From Mansonella perstans (taxonomy: Eukaryota; Nematoda; Chromadorea; Rhabditida; Onchocercidae), in the NCBI GenBank assembly GCA_037074765.1, contig JBAMDO010000575.1, positions 744,001-808,000 of the forward strand: DNA of 64,000 nucleotides, read 5' to 3'. The position numbers and the translations under genes are program-made. Shown here in pieces: positions 34,701-46,344 of the stretch (positions within the stretch are counted from its first letter, which is position 1; each line of letters starts with the position of its first letter). A model generated the notes under the pieces. The model saw nothing but the letters and a program-made list of their open reading frames with translations, did no database searches and had not been told where the DNA came from.

Positions 34701-36709
34701 TCGAAAAAAATGCAGCAGTCATCTCAATCACACCATTAGATAAAACGGTTTTTCCTTTTGGTGCATTATTTTCCCACCGTAAAAAATATCGTAATACGAT
34801 ATACCGTAGGCTATTAAACATTTAAGTTTATTCAAACATTGGTAGTATAAGCGTTAAAGCTAAATTGGTTGTTATTCCATATGTTGGGAACAACGAAAGT
34901 TTATTGTAGTAGCAAAACTAGCTGAACTTATTTCAGTCAAAAAATGCATTGCTAGCAACATATCGCTGTCAGGCCAGTACAACAAGGATCGAAATTAAAA
35001 TGCGTTCTTTGGAAGGACAATATGGAAATTTTAACGCTTATATTTGCACAAAAATCCATCCTAAAATCTGCCAGGTGTCTCATATCTTACATCCCCATCA
35101 TTAATCTCTGATGTATTTGATAGGGTAGATATGAAATTTGAATTATTTATTGTATATTTCATGAATTCTATGCTGGATTTATTCTGTTTGAACTTATCAT
35201 AGTTCCTACCTGAATCAAAATCAAAATATTACACTAAACTGTTTAGGTGCGCAGTTATCAGATCAAACCATTATCATTGCATCAACGAATACATCAATTT
35301 GATTCAGCAAGACCAATGAATGTATTAAAATTAACCGGAAATTTTTCGATTGCCGAAGCGCATCATTGGTTAAATCTTTTAGTTTCGGAAATTCCGGATC
35401 GACCACCACCAGCACAGGATTCTGTAACATACAGTTTTTCGTCAGTTTTTATTGATACACAAATGCAAGCTACATATTGGTTAGTTACTTGTTATAAGAG
35501 TTATTCATTCTTCAGTAATTTTCAAATGTCTATAAAAAATTAATAAGTCAATTTTTTTTTTGTCTGCTAGAATTATTTTATAGTCTTGACATCAAATGAC
35601 TGCTTAATATGGAAGTAGTCACATCGGTCTTTTAAATTTTTCAAAAGTTTCAATAAATTCATTCATCCCTTTCCTTCTGAATTAAAGCGCTGCTCATTTC
35701 AACCTTATTTATATTCACCAACTTGTCAACAATATTTACCTTTAATCAGCTGTTAAATTCTTCCCAATGCTAATTCAAAGAGTGAGTAAACGATAATTTG
35801 TTAAATTGATTTATTGAATCAAAATTCATTTTAGCCGTGGTTCAGCTGTTTTTTCTAGTGACAGTATTTCGACCATTGCGATCATTCGTGATGTCTTGAG
35901 TAAAGAAGTGACCAAAAGACAAGTAAGAGTAGACATTCAATACGGTAAGTTTTAATACCCTTTCATCTCTTGCAATTACTAAATTTAAAAATGGAAAGAC
36001 AATCTTTAATTTAATCCTGAGAAGTTCTCTTGCTAGCCCCAAAACAAACATTATCAACGAATGGTATGGAACTTAACCCTCATAGCTGTTGTGTTTTAGA
36101 TCTTAATGAGCAAAGTATACCTCATATGCTTCAACTACTTCATCCAAAGCTTGATCATCGTTCAAATTTGACAAAAAAGTTCGAATTATGTCGAGCACTC
36201 AAAGTCTGTCTTAATTGTTAATTTTTCAATTCAAGGATAATTCCCTGAATGTATCATATTTATTTCTAAGTTAGAAAACATATTTCTAAGCTAGACAATG
36301 ATTGAAATTCAAAGAACTTCAAATGAATTTTTTATCTTCAATTCTGACAAAGGTACAGCTTGAAAAGTATCATTTCTAGCAATGTTACAGGAACTAACGG
36401 ATAATGTCGACGACCTGTCCTATCTATCGGCTGATACAAAACAGATCATGGAATCATTTGATGAACTGAATAAAGAAATGACTTCTTCTGCAAAAAACTT
36501 CAATCATCTTACTACTATCACTGTGAATTTATACATCGGTAAGAGTGAAACTCGTAATAACAATTTCGAAAAGAGAAACTCCATTTCTTCTTTCAGATAG
36601 AGAACGAATGGCTGGACGAAATGGTAAGCGAAGAGTGGACGAACTTCTTGATATCATAGCAAATTATGATCGCAGCAAATTACTGCAATTTTTTGCAACT
36701 GAAACTTAG
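31733..36709 (+). CDS. osm-12: BBSome subunit BBS7
   Basis: Seventeen exons join in phase: 31733-31852, 31913-31975, 32200-32375, 32637-32712, 32852-32965, 33220-33301, 33399-33512, 33657-33787, 33937-34115, 34328-34523, 34673-34747, 34937-35074, 35247-35479, 35835-35944, 36037-36216, 36380-36538, 36597-36709. The product is about 752 residues (human BBS7 is 715). BBS7 is part of the BBSome coat that carries membrane proteins along cilia; in worms it acts in ciliated sensory neurons. The match to BBS7 runs end to end: [36 protein letters not shown] (N-terminal beta-propeller), [68 protein letters not shown] (appendage) and [13 protein letters not shown], then a helical C-terminus. Exon 15 holds about 20 extra residues (with SCCVLDL) relative to human. 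The exon 15 donor was chosen at 36217 because only this keeps the frame into exon 16. Confidence 0.96.
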
Positions 36710-36729
36710 ACATGTCCAAGTTCAGGTCT

Positions 36730-36735
36730 AATAAA
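36730..36735 (+). terminator. Polyadenylation signal of BBS7
   Basis: AATAAA lies 20 bases after the TAG; a second one follows near 36780. Confidence 0.6.
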
Positions 36736-38079
36736 TCATATCAATTGGTAGGATATCAGGTCGGAAAAAAAAGGGTCCAATAAATAGTTCATCATGAATA
36801 AAGCTCATCCCACACTCCATTTCACTTTTCATTTCTAACAATAAAATACTTCTTCAGTGGTAAAGATGGTCTATAATTCTTTTAGCATCGTAAACATTGT
36901 AAAAAACGAAAAGGTTGTAAAAATTGTAAAATGTAAAAAAAGGAAAAAATTATTGCAAAGACGAAAAGAATCTTTTCGTTTCTTTTTTAAAGCTACAATT
37001 TTGTTCCATTTATCATAAAGTGGTAAATTTTTCATGTGTCTAAATTGTTACGATCATTCCCAGTACTGTACTGCAACAACAACAGAAACGAAAAATATTT
37101 TTAAGCCAAATATAAAGATGTTACTGTAGCTCACAACTAAATCAAAGCGTGAGCAAAGTAACTTGAAAAGAAAAACACATTTTTCCCAAGATTCTTGAAA
37201 ATTATATAAATTTAGAAATTCCTACGATGGAACTTGAAATAAACCGACAAAAGAGATTGTGGAAGTCTATGCTGAATAAGAGGCCAACTATAAGAAATAT
37301 TTAGTACAAGAATAAGCCACCACTGAAGCTAATCTCAACTGAAATGAATTCAATTTGCGTACTTCAACAGTTAATTAATAACAAGTAACAAACAAAAAAA
37401 AAAAAAAAAAAACAAAAAATAGTAGTAAAAATGACGGTTACTGATAGAAAGTCACACGAAGTTAACAATAGCAGTAGTAACAATATTTTCACTTGGCTAT
37501 ATTATACACAAAAAGGATTTCGAAGAAAGCAAAATCTTGCCCTAATGGATAAAATCTTAAAAAGCAAAGAGAGAAAATCACCCTTACAAAGAAAAACCCT
37601 CAAATAATAAATAGAAAAATACAAAAATCAGAGAATTCAGACTACAATAATCGTGAAAGAAATCATTGTTTTATCATATCATCAGATCAATTAGTAATAT
37701 ATGTAATTAATGCCAATTCATGTAATAAAGTGTGTTTCTATTACTATCGTACATAGATATAATAAAGAACATGCGAAAAAAAATTGCAGTTTGAATTACT
37801 GAAATCATTTGTGCTTTGATATTTGAGATGCAATTGTACTCCGAGTTCAATTATTCGTAGATCTTAAAATTACTTACAAAATGGGAAAATAAATAATGCA
37901 GACTTGAAATATAATAATTTAAAATTTCAATGGAAAGTAATCCGAAGTGAAAAATCTATGTCCGGGCAGTACATTCAAAAAAAGCTCACCGAAGTGAAGA
38001 AAATCCTTGAAAAAAATAAATAAAAAAAGAAATTCGATGAGATCCATTCAACAAACATAATCGGATATCACCACTCATT
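36736..38079. other. Convergent gap between BBS7 and the bHLH gene
   Basis: AT-rich sequence with several poly-A runs (one of 17-18 A near 37394-37412). No gene is seen. Part of it must be the 3' UTR of the bHLH gene. Confidence 0.5.
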
Positions 38080-40528
38080 CTAACGAACCAACACATTAGT
38101 TTGCTGCTGCTGTTGCTGTTGATTAACCGTCGACGTAGCAGTAGAACCACTAAGATTTGCAGCACTTTCTTCTAACTGTCGAATTGCTTCCAGAATTGTA
38201 TAGAAGTTTGAATTTAAATTGGCTCCAGTGGCATTTTCCATAGAATTAAAGAGAAATGGCGATGGTTGTGCGAGTAAATCACCGATCGGTGGTGGCTGTG
38301 TTTGTGATGGTGACGGTTTTCTGTCATCAACAAAGCGTGCTTCATTGTTAGCTGCTATTGCCGATATTGCGGTTTCCGATACCAAATTACCCGTAAACAT
38401 GCTTAAGTCGAAACTTGTAGCTTGTAATGGTCTACTACTACCATCGTTTTCGTTACCAGTACCACAACCATTATTTCCTACTCGTGCATTGGATAGCAGA
38501 TTATCGACCAGAAGTGTAGGCGGTAAAAGTCCTGAAAAAGAAAACGATAATTTCGAACCCAAAATGGGTAAAACTAATCTAAAATGGACAGTTCTACTGA
38601 ATGATATAGTAAAAACTAAAAGCAGTGTAGTGAAGATCAAGTTTTCAATGCCTCTTAAAATCTGTGAAAGATTTAAGATTTTTTTGAAAAGTTTAGATTT
38701 TAAACAATTTCCAAATTTTCAGGTGGACCAAATAAATTTTCGCACTACAAATGAGCACAATTTTTCTTTTTGGAATTTATTTATATAATGGAAAGAAGGG
38801 AACCAGAATTATTATGGGTGCCTCCCCAATTTTTTGCGCCACTGAGAGTGAAATATTAAAGCGAAAGCTTTTAGAATAATTTTCCATACTACCCTATAAC
38901 TTTTTAGATAACAGACAGAAGCAAGACTATGAAACTCCCAAGAGATCAACACAAAGTGAAGACAGTTGAGCATAGTTTCTTCCAATCAAAATTTATCCAG
39001 AAAATAGCGGAAAGAGGGAAGGAAACCAGAATTTCATTCAACCGTACATGAATTTCAAATATTAAACACGAACTTTTGAAAAATTCTACAGAAATTTGAA
39101 GCCAAATTCAATTTAACAAATTTGCTGAACACCACTTGCTCAAACGCTAAATCTTTTGGTAATATTATACTAACGTTTTCAAAAATAAAAGTCTTCTTGC
39201 ATAAACATCAATCATCTCTTTAAAAATGGATGAAATGAAACAGTTACATGACAACAGTCCACTAATAATAAGTCATTAAGATCTAAAATTAGTTTTCAAA
39301 ACAAAACCTGTAAATCCACGTGTATGTAGAAGTGGAGATACAACATTCTGCAGTGCAATAGCTGGATTAATTATTGACGAGTTCGGTTTTGAAAGGATTT
39401 GTGAAAATACTGGCGAATTCGTCCATAAATTAAACACTCTCTCATAAAGATGTCGTAAACGGCGCTCATGCTCTAGAGCAGCTGTCAACTCACCTATTAC
39501 ACTACGCTCCTTCATACTTTCATCTAGAATGAAGGAAAATATGTAACATAGACAGAGGAGCAATTCCAGTCCTCTAATGTCCATTGCAGAAATCTCAAGA
39601 AGCTTTTGAGAAATTAAGTATCTAGAAACGCAATAATCAGTTTTTTTTTGCAAATATTCGAGCATCAAACATTCAGACAGCAGTACGATAGCTGACAGTG
39701 TGTAAGACTTCCTCTAAGCCAAAAAAAATTTCTTGAATTTTAATTTTAAATTAAAAAAAATTTTCTTTTTTTGACATCGTGTATAAATTTTATACGATAA
39801 GAAACTTCCAGCAATGATAAAAATTTCGGTGTGAAAAATGGTTATTAATTCAAATAAACCTTGAATCTTTCGCTTTTTAGCATTTATAACTGTTTCTTTC
39901 TCTTCAATGAGCTTCATTTTCTCGGCACGCAATGTTTGAATCAGTTCCACAGTATGCTGTAGTATTGCAGCCTGAAATATCTACATTTAACAGGAATAAT
40001 TCCACAGTAATGAAACATATAGCAAAAGTATCTTTGTTGTACATGCACAACATGCTTTTTATCCAATGCTGATGTCTCTTAGTCCTGCAATTATGAGCTG
40101 TGAAAAATCTCTCTGTTCATATTCTTGCAAGGATACATCAACAGTATATTTCATCGAGACGCAAGGGTTAAATTATTATCCTTTATTGGATAGCAGTAGA
40201 GAAATATGAAAATCGCTAGCTTTTTTTCATGACTTATAAAAAAACTCTGTCATTTCCTTAGTAACAATTTAATGAAGTGTGAAATAATCTGAGAGAAAAG
40301 ACTCACTTTGCTCAACTTTTCGCCATCTCTTCTAGGCAATAATAACTTCAACGATTGAAAACCAGCATTGATACTTTGCATACGACGACGTTCGTTGCAA
40401 TTGGCAATTTGACGACGAAGACGCCGATCCGCTGTGTCTATATTACCGCCCATCGGCGGGGAAATGGGGTCATTCGGTGGCTCACTACTGCCCGTATGAT
40501 ATGATGGTGAATCACTGAAATTAATCAT
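38080..40528 (-). CDS. hlh-11: bHLH transcription factor, AP-4 / HLH-11 type
   Basis: Four exons join in phase on the minus strand: 40528-40307, 39971-39860, 39523-39308, 38531-38080 (TAG), giving 333 residues. The bHLH block is RRQIANCNERRRMQSINAGF, then QSLKLLLPRRDGEKLSKAAI, almost the same as human TFAP4 (AP-4), with the basic-region Glu-Arg pair for E-box binding. Helix 2 is followed by a leucine-rich coiled coil (AAILQHTVELIQTLRAEKMK). A second helical stretch (ELTAALEHERRLRHLYERVF) and a Pro/Ser-rich C-terminus ending in QQQQQQQTNVLVR are outside the core. It should act in the nucleus on CAGCTG-type E-boxes. The chosen ATG is open to doubt: AATTTCAG right after it is a good acceptor (40516), so the real start may be in an exon farther upstream. 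Confidence 0.92.
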
Positions 40529-41576
40529 AAAAATTATGTTGCAAATTTCTGATGAAGAAACAAGAAACGATGATTCGATTAACTACTATATACAGCTAAT
40601 ATAGCAGATAAAGTAGTCTTATTAACATATAAAAATAAAAGAAAAGATAAACAACTATTCTAATAGCTTACAATTTCAGCTTAAAACTTTGTGTCCTCAA
40701 CTGAGTATTGCGAAAGCAAAATGTCATAGCAAATATATCAGATAAGTTTTGCATACAAAATAAACAATACTCATCTTTTAAGAATGATGGACATCGTCTA
40801 ATTTTTTTCATTCTCCTTTGGATTCAAAACTTAATGCTTGGCCAAGAATATTCACAGAGCCATGTAAATAATGTGTAACATTTGCAAAGCAATTTTTCCA
40901 CTTGTCTTACAACTCAACTCTTTATCTTTTCATTCTTGTCATCGGGTACCTTTCATCTATTAGAAAGACATCCCAGTGACTTGTAAAATTTCCGCAAGCA
41001 ACGATTCTTCAAAAAGAGAGGCCAAATTTTAAATCTCCAATTTGAAAGTACTTCTTATTGAAATTCCATTCTCAATACAAAAATTTAATACAATCCTCAT
41101 TGCCAGAAATAGAATTCTTTTTATTTCACATTTCCCAATGCCTTTTATCAAAATTCCCAATTAGAAGTAAAGCATTTGAAAAAGATAAATCTCATTGCCA
41201 ATTAACATTCTTTTTTTTCTTTAAATTCATTTCAGTCTTTTAAAATACCAACCACATTGCAACACCTATTCAATGTACGAAATAAATGACTGAATATAAT
41301 AATTAAATTACTAATTACCTATGAAAAGTTAATGTTAAACATTACTTAATTGTATCGAATAAAATCTTAATTAATTTTCTTTGTTTATTTTCAATTTAAA
41401 TTATCATAAAATACACACTGAAGCAATACTTTTATAACTATCAACTTATCAGTCAAATATCATTGCTTCCACATTTATTATTTCAGTGTGATGTGAATAT
41501 TGACTGAAAACATTTTTATATTTCCTAAATTTGTCTCATATCAGAGTTAAAGAAATAAAAAATGTTGCTGAAAAGC

Positions 41577-41992
41577 ATACATATGCCATATATACACAAC
41601 TATATACACACATATATACATATACATACACAGACACACACACACAGACATACACACACACACACACACATATATACATGCATATAATACATATTGCCAT
41701 AATTGTTTGCACGAGCCGACATCAGTTACTACCGCCACTACCAGTATCGCCATTGGCATCAAAAGAACTATGAAAACAATGACAGAGCTGCCCGGTTGTC
41801 TTGTGATCAAAAAGTGGACTACCAAACATACACACACATACACACACACACATACACATACACACATACACATACACACACACACATACACACACACATA
41901 CACACACACATATACATACACACATATACACACAATATACACACACATACACACATACACACACACATATGTAAAGACATACATACATACAT
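41577..41992. repeat. (CA)n microsatellites around a 120-bp unique islet
   Basis: Imperfect CA/TA repeats cover 41577-41690 and 41824-41992. The 120-odd bases between them are unique and GC-richer. The repeats create long false open frames of His/Thr or Val/Cys/Tyr on both strands. Confidence 0.95.
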
Positions 41993-42151
41993 AAATATGC
42001 GTACATCAAAATTGGTTTAAAAACTGTTCGTTGATGCAACAGGGTATATTGTTCTTTTGAATAACAACAATGGTAACAAAAGGGAGAAAAGAAGAATAAT
42101 CGAAAAGGTGTTGATAGAAATATTTGACAAAAGCATATATGTACCTTTCAA

Positions 42152-42425
42152 TTTTAAAAGTACATTTGTTACAAGCAAGCCTTAAATTTGTAAAGTAATT
42201 TTCACTGGGCTTAATTTAACTTGGCTCCATATAATTCACAATTCAAAAGTACATTTGTTACAAGCAAGCCTTAAATTTGTAAAGTAATTTTCACTGGGCT
42301 TAATTTAACTTGGCTCCATATAATTCACAATTCAAAAGTACATTTGTTACAAGCAAGCCTTAAACTTGTAAAGTAATTTTCACTGGGCTTAATTTAACTT
42401 GGCTCCATATAATTCACAATTCAAA
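42152..42425. repeat. 89-bp tandem repeat, three copies
   Basis: A unit starting aaaagtacatttgttacaag and ending ccatataattcacaattc occurs three times in a row, almost without change (one t/c difference in copy 3). Such high identity points to a recent expansion. Confidence 0.95.
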
Positions 42426-43380
42426 GCTATTCTTTTTCTTTTATTAAGCTGTATTTTTGCCCTTTTTGTTGAGAATAATCTGAATTGCTACACAAATATA
42501 TCAGCCAGATAAAATTACATAGACTAAAAATTCTTCTTTCATTCATAGACATTTGGTCTTGGCTTATATCCAGCAAATCTCTTTCATCCTGTGGCTATTT
42601 AAACATTCTCTTCGTTGTAAGTTGTACTTTTATTATCTATAAATGATGCTTCTTATTTTACTAATAAAGAAATCCGGATAAACTGAACTGATTGAACATC
42701 CGGTTAATTTTCCGTAATCTTACTACATTGAACAATAGAGCAACTAGTGATGCACTCTATTGCGACAAATTAATATGATAGAAATAACTGAACATTTCAT
42801 ATATCATTTGTATGAATATAAAAAATTTAGAAATATAAGGAGAACAGGAAATGATAGAAAACTGAACATCTAATACGTCTACGACGTGTGATCATCCCGA
42901 TACGGATACAATCAACCGTAATTTAAACTTTTCCTTTCTATAGCAATAAATCAATTGTAACAAATGCTATCCATTACGATATTAAATGAATAATAGCAAA
43001 AAGTATATAAATGATGTAGATTCAAGAAGCATAGATTTAACCAATAATTTATCCAATGAAATTTATTTAATTAATGAACAAATACTTATTGTTTCTCATA
43101 TAAGAAAATAAATTGGAAAAAAAAAAACCATTCTAATTAAAATATCAAAATTTGTTTGAATGTGAAAAGATTTTATATTATGAAGAATTTTCATGAACAA
43201 TTAATGAATCTTTAATTAATCTCTTATTTGTTATATTATAGAAAAAAAAAAAAAAAAATCTATTTTTATTTTTCATTCGAAATACAAAAATTTTATAATG
43301 AAAATCTGTTTATGAATGAAAAATTCATGAATTAAAAACAATGGTAATAGAGTAATGTTTATAATTTTTATTAAACAAAA

Positions 43381-43581
43381 TTAATTTAAATTTAAGAACC
43401 TCCTATGACACTTAGCCGAATATCGTTCCTCGTCTTCATCCGTACTGTTATTATTGTTACCTTTGATTTTCACTATTGAAAGTGTATCGTTCGTACTTCC
43501 AACATGTGCCATATATTCATCCTTCATTTTTTTTCCCTTTAACTCTTCTCGTACTGAATAACAATAAATTAATGAGTCCAA
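43381..43581 (-). other. Possible coding exon, unknown
   Basis: After an acceptor-like ttattcag, the minus strand reads VREELKGKKMKDEYMAHVG and then a charged tail with DEDEERYSAKCHRRF, stop at 43381. Codon choice looks protein-like, but no partner exon or relative is recognised. The opposite strand next door (43571-43694) also has a coding-like end (MNVREKLYKRNEYFSRIK, stop, AATAAA). At most one of the two is likely to be real. Confidence 0.25.
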
Positions 43582-44331
43582 AAATCGATCAATTAAAAAG
43601 CATATTCCTAAAGGTAAAAGTTACGGAAATGAACGTACGTGAGAAACTTTATAAACGTAACGAATATTTCTCACGAATCAAAAGTGTGCTTTAAATTAAT
43701 AAAGCAAATTCCGAAATATATTTATGGTTTCGATTATGTTGAAAGATTTATGAAAATATTATGCAAATATTAGCTAATATATATTATGCAAATGCCTATA
43801 AAATACAAAAATGAGAAGATGAAAAGTTCTATTTGTGAATTAAAAAAAAGATTGTTTTTGCTTAGCAATCATTAATATCAAACATTTGTTCAGTTTTCAC
43901 TATGCAATTAACTTACAAATGTTTGGTGCAAATAAGGCATAACACTAATTATTAGTCAATTTTAGGCTCCAATTTTTATAGCCAAGCATCTGTCTATTCA
44001 ATGAAATCAAACAGAATCATTTAATAATTAAAGTAATTAATTATTGCAATCCTACAACACTAATAATTCAATGTAAACTACTTTGTGTATTTCATTCAAA
44101 ATTCTATCCAATTTATTCCCTATGTTTTTGTGAATTTTCGACACATTATTGATCATGATAAATGAATGTATAATTTCATTAAATTTTCACAATTTCTTAA
44201 AATTCAACAAAAGAAACAATGTTTGGCATTTTTTCAAAACTTCAAAAATTAGCATTCAATTTACTGTTATGAATAAAAAAATATTAAAATCTAGGAAATG
44301 TTTTCAAAACTATTAAAATTAATAATTTATA

Positions 44332-44421
44332 TGTGTGTACGTGTATGTACGTGTATGTATGTGTGTATACGTGTGCGTGTATGTGTGTGTATATGCGTGT
44401 ATGTATATGTGTAAGTATGTG
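44332..44421. repeat. (TG)n microsatellite
   Basis: Imperfect TG/TA repeat (tgtgtacgtgtatgtacgtg and onwards). It borders the GC-richer islet 44460-44648 on its left. Confidence 0.9.
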
Positions 44422-44647
44422 TAAAACCGATAAAAATGATAGGAGAGAAAGTGTAGTAAAAAGCGATGCTGGCAATATACACACGGCGCCGGGAACATTT
44501 TCATAAAATTGGAGTGAGGCCGTGTTGGTGCCATCCATCTGTCTAATGATGGGATGCTACTTCCCCTTCCCATGCAATACCATTAACGCCGTTCCACTTA
44601 TCCATCCAGCTGATCGCCAACAGACGGGCACCACCCTCCCAGCTGTC

Positions 44648-44737
44648 ACAGACATACACACACACACGCACACACACGCACGCACACACACACACACACA
44701 CACGCAAACACACACTCATACGCATACACATTTTAGT
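44648..44737. repeat. (CA)n microsatellite
   Basis: CA/CG repeat bordering the islet 44460-44648 on its right. With the TG run on the left it forms inverted flanks. Confidence 0.9.
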
Positions 44738-44791
44738 TTTTCATCAAAAAAAAAAAGTGCTAAATAACAGTTGGTTCAATCTTTTTCAATA

Positions 44792-44914
44792 TGTGTATGT
44801 ATGTGTGTGTGTATGTGTGTGTATGTGTGTGTGTATGTGTATGTGTATGTCTGTGTGTATATGTGTGTGTGTATGTGTGTCTGTATGTGTGTGTGTATGT
44901 GTGTGTGTGTGTGT
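44792..44914. repeat. (TG)n microsatellite
   Basis: Imperfect TG/TATG repeat of about 120 bases. Confidence 0.9.
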
Positions 44915-44977
44915 CATTTCTGTCTACAACTAATGTTTGGATTTCACATAATGGTTAGGGTAAAAAGGATGAAGTGA

Positions 44978-45169
44978 ATGAGAAATGAGAATGTTGGGGC
45001 AACTTTACCTATAACATACAATTCATCAACACTAACGGGCAATAGCAATGTTACCTTACTTGGTTCAACTACTACCACCACCACCACCACCACCACCACT
45101 ACTACTACTACTACTATTACTACTACCGTCGTTACTACTAATTACTACTACTACTACTACGGGTCATGA
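44978..45169 (+). other. Thr/Tyr-repeat open frame over (CCA)n(CTA)n
   Basis: The frame starts MRNENVGATLPITYNSSTL, which looks protein-like, then runs into poly-Thr from a (acc)n(act)n repeat at 45069-45162 and ends in six Tyr. Without neighbouring exons it is best treated as a trinucleotide repeat with a chance frame; a Thr-rich exon cannot be excluded. Confidence 0.3.
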
Positions 45170-45907
45170 TGTTAATTACTACAACAATCATTAATCGTTC
45201 ATTAGTTGGAATGACAGAAGACATTAACCAGCCTATCTCTATTACACTATAACATGAAAGGCAGGTAGGATAACAATTATCAGATTTATATTGAGAAATT
45301 GTTTATGATTATTTCATTCAAGAATTGATAAATCATGAAATGTTAATTTGAATGAATAATTGCTTTTGTATGGAAATTTTAAGTTTCATTTAAACATACA
45401 CTTAAATTTCACTTAAACATACACTATGTGCTTTAATACTTTAATATGAGAAGGAAATGTAGGTTAATCATAATAATATCTCTATCACTTATAACTGAAC
45501 TGCATAAATAATCATTGGAAAATTTTAATTTTAACAAATGATTTCCATAAATAATGTGAAAGAGAAGAACAGATGAAAAATAAGTATGACAATTTGAATG
45601 AATGATTATGAATGAGAATTTAAATGCAAAAATTAAAAACATGAAGGGAGATTTCAATTATGAAAAGAAAAATTCACTTTTGCCCATAGGGCAAAATAAT
45701 TATAAAATAACAAAATAACTACTCAAATACTTGAATAGTTTGTTAAATATCAAATAGATTTTTGTTCCAACGTTCGTCTCATGCTCTGCATAGTATTGTT
45801 TTATGGACAAATGTTAATTAATAAATAGTGAGAAATGTTTTATTCCTTTTCGTATCTTTAGCACTTTATATTTTTTCATTTTACCATGTTTTCCTCCATT
45901 TTTTTAA

Positions 45908-46030
45908 TTCATTAACTAATCATTCACCTTCATTTTTTAACTCATTAACTAACTAATCATTCACCTTCATTTTTCAACTCATTAACTAATCATTCACCTT
46001 CATTTTTTAACTCATTAACTAATCATTCAT
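45908..46030. repeat. Tandem repeat, about 33-37 bp, four copies
   Basis: A unit of the form ttaactcattaactaatcat plus tcaccttcattt is repeated about four times, with a small extra cattaacta-type duplication in one copy. Confidence 0.8.
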
Positions 46031-46344
46031 TACTCTTTCAATTTTCTTTTTAGTTATTATGCAATATAATTACATCCATGTTTTTTCCCTCATTTCCCTG
46101 AAACAGATAAAATGTAAATCACTAAAGTATAGCATTTATTTCATTGACAATGAAGTTTCGGTTAGATAACTGAAATACATTATACTGATACTGATCAGAC
46201 ATAACAAATGCTAATACTGAACTAAGCGAATCTGCTAAAATCTGATTTTCATAGAAATGAAATGAAAATATCACATTTAATCTGATGAAATGACAGTGAA
46301 CATACGAAAAATATCATAAAACCATTGGACCCAAAAATTAGCAA

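Larger units (their letters stand above)
40529..46344. other. Microsatellite-rich gap between bHLH and UBX genes
   Basis: Besides the repeats listed separately, it contains short GC-richer islets between CA/TG runs (41700-41822 and 44460-44648), two coding-looking frames on opposite strands at 43381-43694, and a Thr-rich frame at 44978-45169. None can be joined into a gene model. The upstream exons of hlh-11, if any, should be here. Confidence 0.5.

Noticed and set aside
38219..38788. Plus-strand open frame of 189 codons
   Set aside because: It is the antisense of the last hlh-11 exon and its intron; the minus strand has the bHLH gene with matching splice phases.
41547..42039. Several long open frames on both strands
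   Set aside because: They are His/Thr or Val/Cys/Tyr translations of (CA)n repeats.
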